Source: Amoebophrya sp. AT5.2 (taxonomy: Eukaryota > Sar > Dinophyceae > Syndiniales > Amoebophryaceae). From it: DNA of 13,551 nt. Below the pieces are notes generated by a model. The model did no database searches. It was not told where the DNA came from and saw nothing but the letters and a program-made list of their open reading frames with translations. The position numbers and the translations under genes are program-made. This document shows, one piece after another, positions 9,387 through 13,551 of this stretch. The stretch spans positions 1-13,551 of the forward strand of contig RXOD01005535.1 in NCBI GenBank assembly GCA_005223375.1, in the 5' to 3' direction. Numbering within the stretch: position 1 is the stretch's first letter; each line of letters opens with the position of its first letter.

Positions 9387-9914
9387 ACATGCTTTCTGAG
9401 ATTGTGTTCAGCGTGCGATTTGAGTTGAACCAACAGTGATGTCGCGTCCATGATCGGTCAAAGGCTATATCACCTGTAGCTAGTCGGTAATGAGCCACAG
9501 AAACATCGCAAAATCTTGTCGATGGCAGTGCATGGCTCTGTTCCGTGCGCACGAATTCGGTCCTACGTTTACCACGTCATGTGCTTGTATGTATGATAGT
9601 GCGACTTTGCCGTAGTTGGTGGTCGTCACAAGGAATCAACGACTTGCGCTTGCTTCAGCGTTATTGGTTTTCTACACGTGCGTGCTACAAGAACATTCAT
9701 TCGAATGAAAAACAGTGTGAGATGGCATTGAAGCTAAGACTCCACTTTTGATAGCTGATTGGACATTACGACGATAGGCGCCTCTCTGCAAAAGAGACGG
9801 TTTTGTATGCCAGTCGATTTCGTCCGAGGAAACGAATTTTCTCACTCACGTGGACGTACTCATAATACACCAACGAACGGGCCACTTGGTTGAACTACTA
9901 TTCGAACCAAAACC

Positions 9915-9930
9915 GCCCCCCGGCGGGGGC
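9915..9930. repeat. GC hairpin in spacer
   Basis: GCCCCC, a four-base loop CGGC, then GGGGGC form a perfect six-pair hairpin. It is not followed by a T run, so it is not a bacterial-type terminator. It lies about 150 bases before the start of the secreted-protein gene and could be a 5' UTR or promoter structure. Confidence 0.35.
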
Positions 9931-10083
9931 CTATACCTTCCGTGCTTTCTGCATTAGCATTTGATCTACCCACCAGCACCAGCAGTACAAACATAATAGG
10001 CTGTCTAAAGGACGAACATCGAGGAGCTGGAGCAAGAGCAACAGCTCTGAATTCTACCCCTCAAAAAAAAATCCCCGAGAAGG

Positions 10084-10206
10084 ATGCTGTTTTTGACGAT
10101 GAAGAACAAAGCACTCAGATCTGCGACCATTATCATGGTCCACTTCTACTGCCGGCTATCTGTTTTTTACCTCAGTCTGTTCGACGCCGCGCAGGTGGTC
10201 GAGGCT
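10084..10206 (+). other. Signal peptide coding segment
   Basis: Residues 1-41: a short basic stretch (MKNKALRS from Met6), a hydrophobic core with one Arg in its middle, and a small-residue cleavage site after VEA, before WPWDSS. The internal Arg makes it slightly atypical, but no other start gives a better one. Confidence 0.7.
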
Positions 10207-13200
10207 TGGCCGTGGGATTCTAGTTCGACTGACAAATCGAGTTCAAGTTGGTGGTCTTGGCACGACTGGGACAAGTCGGAAAAAGACGAGTCGGCCGACA
10301 AGTCGACGTCAGCCGACAAGTCGTACGGGAACCAGGGAAAGGATGCCAGCAGCGCGAAGGACGGCGGCGCCCATGATACCGATTATGGCATGAAGGATAC
10401 CTCCGCGCAGAAGGACACAACGCATTATGGAATGAAGGATGCGGATGCCGCGTTCTGGAGCGCGAAGGAGACGGGCAAAGACATGTATTCTGGGCATGCT
10501 GGGAAGGACATGTATTCCGGCGCCAAGGACCACGCTGGCAAGGACATGTATTCCGGCGCCAAGGACGCTGGCAAGGACATGTATTCCGGCGCGAAAGATG
10601 CTGGCAAGGACATGTATTCCGGCGCGAAGGAGGCTGGCAAGGACATGCATTCCGGCGCGAAGGAGGCTGGCAAGGACATGTATTCCGGCGCGAAAGATGC
10701 TGGGAAGGACATGTATTCCGGCGCGAAAGATGCTGGGAAAGACGCATTTCACGGCGCGAAGGAAGCTGGCAAGGACGCATTTCACGGCGCGAAGGAGACT
10801 GGTAAGGACATGTATTCCGGCGCCAAGGATGCTGGCAAGGGCATGCATTCCGGCGCTAAGGACGGTGGCAAGGACATGCATTCCGGCGCGAAGGAGGCTG
10901 GCAAGGACATGTATTCCGGCGCGAAAGATGCTGGGAAGGACGCATCTCACGGCGGGAAGGAGGCTGGCAAGGACATGTATTCCGGCGCGAAGGAAGCCGG
11001 CAAGGGCATGCATTCCGGCGCTAAGGACGCTGGCAAGGACATGCATTCCGGCGCGAAGGAGGCTGGCAAGGGCATGCATTCCGGCGCGAAGGACGCTGGC
11101 AAGGACATGCATTCCGGCGCGAAGGAGGCTGGCAAGGACATATATTCCGGCTCGAAAGATGCTGGGAAGGGGATGTATTCCGGCGCGAAAGATGCTGGAA
11201 AGGACGCATCTCACGGCGCGAAGGAGGCTGGCAAGGACATGTATTCCGGCGCGAAGGAAGCCGGCAAGGACATGCATTTCGGCGCGAAGGAGGCTGGCAA
11301 GGAGCCTCTTGACAAGGCGACGCACTCCGCGAAGGACAGCGCCCAGATGGCCGCCAAGGGCGTTCTGCACAAGGACGCCGCCAGCACGTTCCAAGCCCCC
11401 GCCAGCGTCAGGCCGCCTCCCAAGATGAACAGCACCGCTCCGGTCTTCCCCCCGAAAGCCTTCGTCACGGTGGCCGGCAACAACCGGTGGGGCGGGCGGC
11501 ACCCGTCTTTGTGCTACCCGGCTGTGGACCACGCCATCAACACGGCCGAGCACCCGGCGCCGCAGTTCTCCCCCCACCTGCACCACAAGCTCGCCAACGT
11601 GCGCTGCTGCTCCATGACGGAGAAAGACAAGATCACCATGGACCGGTACGGCGGGACCAATAGGGGGCACGACGTGTGCGACGACCTGAAGAACGTGACG
11701 TTCGTGGAGGCCAAGGAGCACTGCGCGGAGCACGGGTTCCGGCTCTGCAGCAAGGAAGAGCTGGAGAAGAACCGCGCCGCCGGGACCGGGTGCCTGTTTG
11801 ATAGGACGCGGGTGTGGAGCGGCACGAGCTGCCACGACGGCTCGTTCGCCGGTCCGCCGGAGGAGACCACGACCGAGAAACCCCCTCCTGCTCCGGAAAC
11901 TTCTACGACGGAGTCCCCGCCGCTGCCGCCTCCGCCGGTCACAAAGCCGCCACCGGGGATCGACTACAACCCGAAGCCGCTGTATGGGGGCAAGGCGAGC
12001 ATGTCCAGCGACGTCACCACGGGTCCAGGCGACAACGCGGCAGCGAACTGCTTCGACGGCGAGGTGGGCGGAAAGCCCTGCAGGAGCGCGTGGGAGGACA
12101 GCCCCTGGGTGATGACGGAATTCCCAGCCGTTGCGAGCACAGCGGGAACCAGAACCACACCAAGCACTCGGTTGCTTGCTGCGGATCCGGATTCGATGCG
12201 CACCTCCCCGATCGTGGTGCTTCCCCCTCCGCCCCCATCAGGAGGGGGTCCGACGGTCGAGGTGGTTTCCGTCCAGGTGTACCCCTTTGTCGAGGACCCG
12301 TGGCGGCTCGTGCTCGGGTCGCCCGAGACTCCCGCGCCGAACTGCGAAACCGACCGCGGAAACATGTGGTGCCAGCGCTGCATGCGGCTGCCGGAGGACC
12401 GGGTTCCGCACTCCGCCTGCGGCGCCGTGGTCGGCGTCTCGGACCGCCCGCCGACGGCAACCGGTTCTGCTTTCGTGCCGCCGTGGGACCTCTGTGGCGT
12501 GATCGACGTGCGGGACATGCTGTACGCAGAACCGGTTTTCGGGACGGATTCCCGCCGCAAGGCCATCACGGTGAACTGCCAACGACCGATGCGCGGGAAG
12601 TTCGTTTGGTTGCTGCTTCCCTCTGGAAACAGGTACTATCCGACGCCTCGTCCCGGGGAAGATCAGCATCAAGGGAGTACTACCGATCCGTCGAAGATCC
12701 CGGACGTCGAGCACCCGTTGCTGTATCAAGAGCGCATGATTGCGCTGTCGGAACTCACGATCAACGGGCGGTTGTTGGACGAGAGGGACACTACACCGTG
12801 CCGGTGCACCCGCGAGTACGCGCCGCAGTGCGGCGTCGACGGGAAGACGTACTCGAACAAGTGCATGGCCGAGTGTGCGGGCGTGGAGATCGCATTTGAA
12901 GGGGAGTGCAAGCCACTGACCCTGCCGCCCCCGAGCACGGAGGAGCCGCCGACGACCCCCGAGCCCCCGGCGAGTACCGACGCTCCCGACAGCACTTCCA
13001 GCACGGCCGCCCCCTGCAACTGCCCGGCGGTCTGGCAGCCGGTGTGCGGGCGGGACGGGAAGACGTACGGGAATTCGTGTATGGCGTACTGCGCGGGCAC
13101 TGGCATCGCGCACCGCGGGGACTGCCGCCTCTGCAACTGCCCAGAGGTGTGGGAGCCCGTGTGCGGAAACGACGGGAAGACCTACGGGAACACGTGCAAG

Positions 13201-13551
13201 GCAGGCTGCGCGCGCGCGCTGCCGGTGCGGCACGAGGGGGTGTGTAGCGACGACGGTAGCACCACGGAAGCACCGGGTCCGGGGCCCGGTCCGTGTCACT
13301 GCACGAAAGAGTACCGGCCAGTGTGCGGGAAGGACGGCGTGACGTACGGAAACCAGTGCACGGCGAAGTGCGTGGGGGCGGAAATCGATTACGAAGGGCC
13401 GTGTAGGGCGACGACGGAGGCGCCTGCGACAACCGCGAAGCCGACAACGACCGAAGCGCCTAGTACCACAACCCTTGCGCCTACCACGACTCCGAAGCCG
13501 ACAACGACTGCCGAGCCTACTACGACCGCGAAGCCGACAACGACTCCCGAG
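10084..13551 (+). CDS. Secreted mosaic protein: LEA-like repeats, Cys-rich, lectin-like, 4 Kazal domains (3' partial)
   Basis: The frame is open for 1156 codons to the window edge; the stop lies outside. The previous in-frame stop is at 10048-10050, and the ATG at 10084 (A at -3) is the first after it; Met6 (10099) is an equally good start. Residues 1-41 form a signal peptide (basic n-region, hydrophobic core, likely cut after VEA), so the protein enters the secretory route. Then: a Ser/Asp/Lys/Trp-rich part (42-125); about 26 repeats of GAKEAGKDMYS type (126-410); a Cys-rich module (477-583); a Pro/Thr linker; a discoidin/F-type-lectin-like domain (about 634-897); four Kazal domains (906-1107); and a Thr/Pro-rich tail (1108 onward). 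Asn-x-Thr sites at 11428 and 11692 could carry glycans. The likely role is extracellular binding plus protease inhibition, for example at a host or prey contact surface; that role is inference. No membrane anchor is seen in the part present. Confidence 0.9.
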   Translation, partial: MLFLTMKNKALRSATIIMVHFYCRLSVFYLSLFDAAQVVEAWPWDSSSTDKSSSSWWSWHDWDKSEKDESADKSTSADKSYGNQGKDASSAKDGGAHDTDYGMKDTSAQKDTTHYGMKDADAAFWSAKETGKDMYSGHAGKDMYSGAKDHAGKDMYSGAKDAGKDMYSGAKDAGKDMYSGAKEAGKDMHSGAKEAGKDMYSGAKDAGKDMYSGAKDAGKDAFHGAKEAGKDAFHGAKETGKDMYSGAKDAGKGMHSGAKDGGKDMHSGAKEAGKDMYSGAKDAGKDASHGGKEAGKDMYSGAKEAGKGMHSGAKDAGKDMHSGAKEAGKGMHSGAKDAGKDMHSGAKEAGKDIYSGSKDAGKGMYSGAKDAGKDASHGAKEAGKDMYSGAKEAGKDMHFGAKEAGKEPLDKATHSAKDSAQMAAKGVLHKDAASTFQAPASVRPPPKMNSTAPVFPPKAFVTVAGNNRWGGRHPSLCYPAVDHAINTAEHPAPQFSPHLHHKLANVRCCSMTEKDKITMDRYGGTNRGHDVCDDLKNVTFVEAKEHCAEHGFRLCSKEELEKNRAAGTGCLFDRTRVWSGTSCHDGSFAGPPEETTTEKPPPAPETSTTESPPLPPPPVTKPPPGIDYNPKPLYGGKASMSSDVTTGPGDNAAANCFDGEVGGKPCRSAWEDSPWVMTEFPAVASTAGTRTTPSTRLLAADPDSMRTSPIVVLPPPPPSGGGPTVEVVSVQVYPFVEDPWRLVLGSPETPAPNCETDRGNMWCQRCMRLPEDRVPHSACGAVVGVSDRPPTATGSAFVPPWDLCGVIDVRDMLYAEPVFGTDSRRKAITVNCQRPMRGKFVWLLLPSGNRYYPTPRPGEDQHQGSTTDPSKIPDVEHPLLYQERMIALSELTINGRLLDERDTTPCRCTREYAPQCGVDGKTYSNKCMAECAGVEIAFEGECKPLTLPPPSTEEPPTTPEPPASTDAPDSTSSTAAPCNCPAVWQPVCGRDGKTYGNSCMAYCAGTGIAHRGDCRLCNCPEVWEPVCGNDGKTYGNTCKAGCARALPVRHEGVCSDDGSTTEAPGPGPGPCHCTKEYRPVCGKDGVTYGNQCTAKCVGAEIDYEGPCRATTEAPATTAKPTTTEAPSTTTLAPTTTPKPTTTAEPTTTAKPTTTPE
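10459..11313 (+). repeat. 33-bp tandem array encoding 11-residue LEA-like repeats (about 26 units)
   Basis: Units of 33 bases, all in one frame, encode variants of GAKEAGKDMYS. The second unit is 9 residues and the third 12; the rest I count as exactly 11. Variable places are Glu/Asp at position 4 and Met-Tyr-Ser, Met-His-Ser, Ala-Phe-His or Ala-Ser-His at the end. On a helix wheel Ala2, Ala5, Met9 and Tyr10 fall on one face, Lys3 and Lys7 at its edge and Glu4 and Asp8 opposite. This is the 11-residue amphipathic pattern of group 3 LEA (LEA_4) proteins, which fold on drying or on membranes. The array fades into a degenerate unit after 11313. Confidence 0.9.
11512..11832 (+). other. Cys-rich extracellular module
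   Basis: Residues 477-583. Key points are a first Cys in SLCYP, a double Cys (VRCCS), Cys in HDVCDD, then FVEAKEHCAEHGFRLCSKEEL, split here as FVEAKEHC and RLCSKEEL, then GTGCLFD and a closing WSGTSC. I have an impression of similar modules (RCC, then RLC..EL, then GTGC.FD, then W) in secreted proteins of algae and other protists, with a faint C-type-lectin look, but I cannot name the family firmly. Even spacing of Cys suggests several disulfides. Confidence 0.55.
11983..12780 (+). other. Discoidin / F-type-lectin-like domain with a Pro-rich insert
   Basis: Residues about 634-899. GGKASMSSD, NCFDG and EDSPWVMTEF match the opening of the F5/8-C and fucolectin fold (Ser-Ser, Ala-x-Asp-Gly, Pro-Trp-Trp). 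After an insert, VEVVSVQVY, then LCG, ITVNC, RGKFVWLLLPSG and LSELTING follow the order of later strands, with the CG and Cys pair typical of F-type lectins. I do not see the canonical His-x26-Arg-x-Asp fucose motif, so binding is not assured. An insert of about 44 residues (12124-12255) holds a run of five Pro. Extra Cys residues lie between the strands at about 12343-12420. Confidence 0.6.
12799..13404 (+). repeat. Four Kazal-type serine protease inhibitor domains
   Basis: Domains at 12799-12909, 13015-13125, 13132-13245 and 13294-13404. Each has six Cys in the order C-x-C-x7-C-x10-C-x3-C-x9-11-C and the hallmark VCGxDGKTYGN or a close form. The second residue after Cys2 is the P1 contact: Arg, Ala, Glu and Lys in domains 1 to 4. 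Domains 2 and 3 are joined by only two residues; the others are separated by Pro/Thr/Ser linkers. Kazal domains block serine proteases by the standard mechanism. The short one-residue gap between Cys1 and Cys2 is that of compact, non-classical Kazal domains. Confidence 0.92.
13405..13551 (+). repeat. Thr/Pro-rich mucin-like tract (runs off the window)
   Basis: Repeats of PTTT plus two or three residues (EAP, PKP, AEP, AKP) fill the last 49 codons. Such tracts are commonly O-glycosylated and act as stiff spacers between extracellular domains. Its continuation past 13551 is unknown. Confidence 0.85.

Larger units (their letters stand above)
9141..10083. other. Spacer of about 0.94 kb
   Basis: No convincing gene. 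Short frames at 9545-9751 (+) and 9322-9552 (-) look random. A 93-codon frame at 9942-10223 overlaps the start of the next gene in another frame and is rejected. Base composition is more AT-rich than in the genes. The stretch includes three ATTGCC units and a GC hairpin, listed separately. Promoter or 5' UTR elements of the next gene are probably here, but none is recognisable. Confidence 0.5.

Noticed and set aside
9880..9925. tRNA-like T-arm on the - strand (GGTTCGAAT)
   Set aside because: The T-stem does not close and no acceptor, D or anticodon arms can be drawn around it.
9915..9930. Rho-independent terminator
   Set aside because: The GC hairpin has no following T run and lies in a eukaryotic spacer, far from the upstream stop.
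9942..10223. 93-codon frame before and across the start of the mosaic gene
   Set aside because: It overlaps the signal-peptide region in another frame and has no recognisable content.
10459..11313. CRISPR-like array
   Set aside because: The 33-base units are contiguous with no unique spacers and encode one continuous protein.
10309..11835. 508-codon antisense frame and 329-codon alternate sense frame over the repeat array
   Set aside because: A 33-base repeat with no stop in a given frame stays open in that frame throughout. These are by-products of the array; the sense frame with signal peptide and domains explains the region.

Overview
The window looks like nuclear DNA of a eukaryotic microbe, not a bacterium. 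Long reading frames are separated by 0.1 to 1.3 kb spacers, no Shine-Dalgarno sites precede the starts, and the last gene encodes a secreted mosaic of animal- and protist-style extracellular modules. All five genes I accept lie on the + strand and are almost intronless. One-way gene order and compact genes fit a dinoflagellate-line alveolate such as a gene-dense Amoebophrya-like parasite. That placement is inference from layout and domains only; another protist with a compact genome is possible. TGA and TAA both act as stops, so the standard code fits.

Layout: 1-757 is upstream spacer, perhaps with the tail of an earlier gene. 758-4339 encodes a 1193-residue protein I do not recognise. 4340-5644 is a long spacer with no convincing gene. 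5645-6673 encodes a 342-residue orphan protein. 6674-7169 is spacer. 7170-8218 encodes a probable four-span membrane protein whose frame breaks at about 8006-8027 (short intron, or a one-base error in the sequence). 8313-9140 encodes an AlkB-family Fe(II)/2-oxoglutarate dioxygenase with its catalytic residues intact. 9141-10083 is spacer.

The most striking feature is an open frame from 10084 that runs without a stop to the window edge (1156 codons, 3' end missing). In order it encodes a signal peptide, about 26 tandem 11-residue repeats resembling group 3 late-embryogenesis-abundant (LEA) helices, a Cys-rich module, a discoidin/F-type-lectin-like domain, four Kazal protease-inhibitor domains with four different predicted P1 residues, and a Thr/Pro-rich mucin-like tract. 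I know of no protein with this combination. It reads as a secreted or surface protein able to bind glycans, block several protease classes and carry O-glycans.

The genes show no shared pathway. They are neighbours rather than a functional operon; the common strand suggests at most co-transcription.
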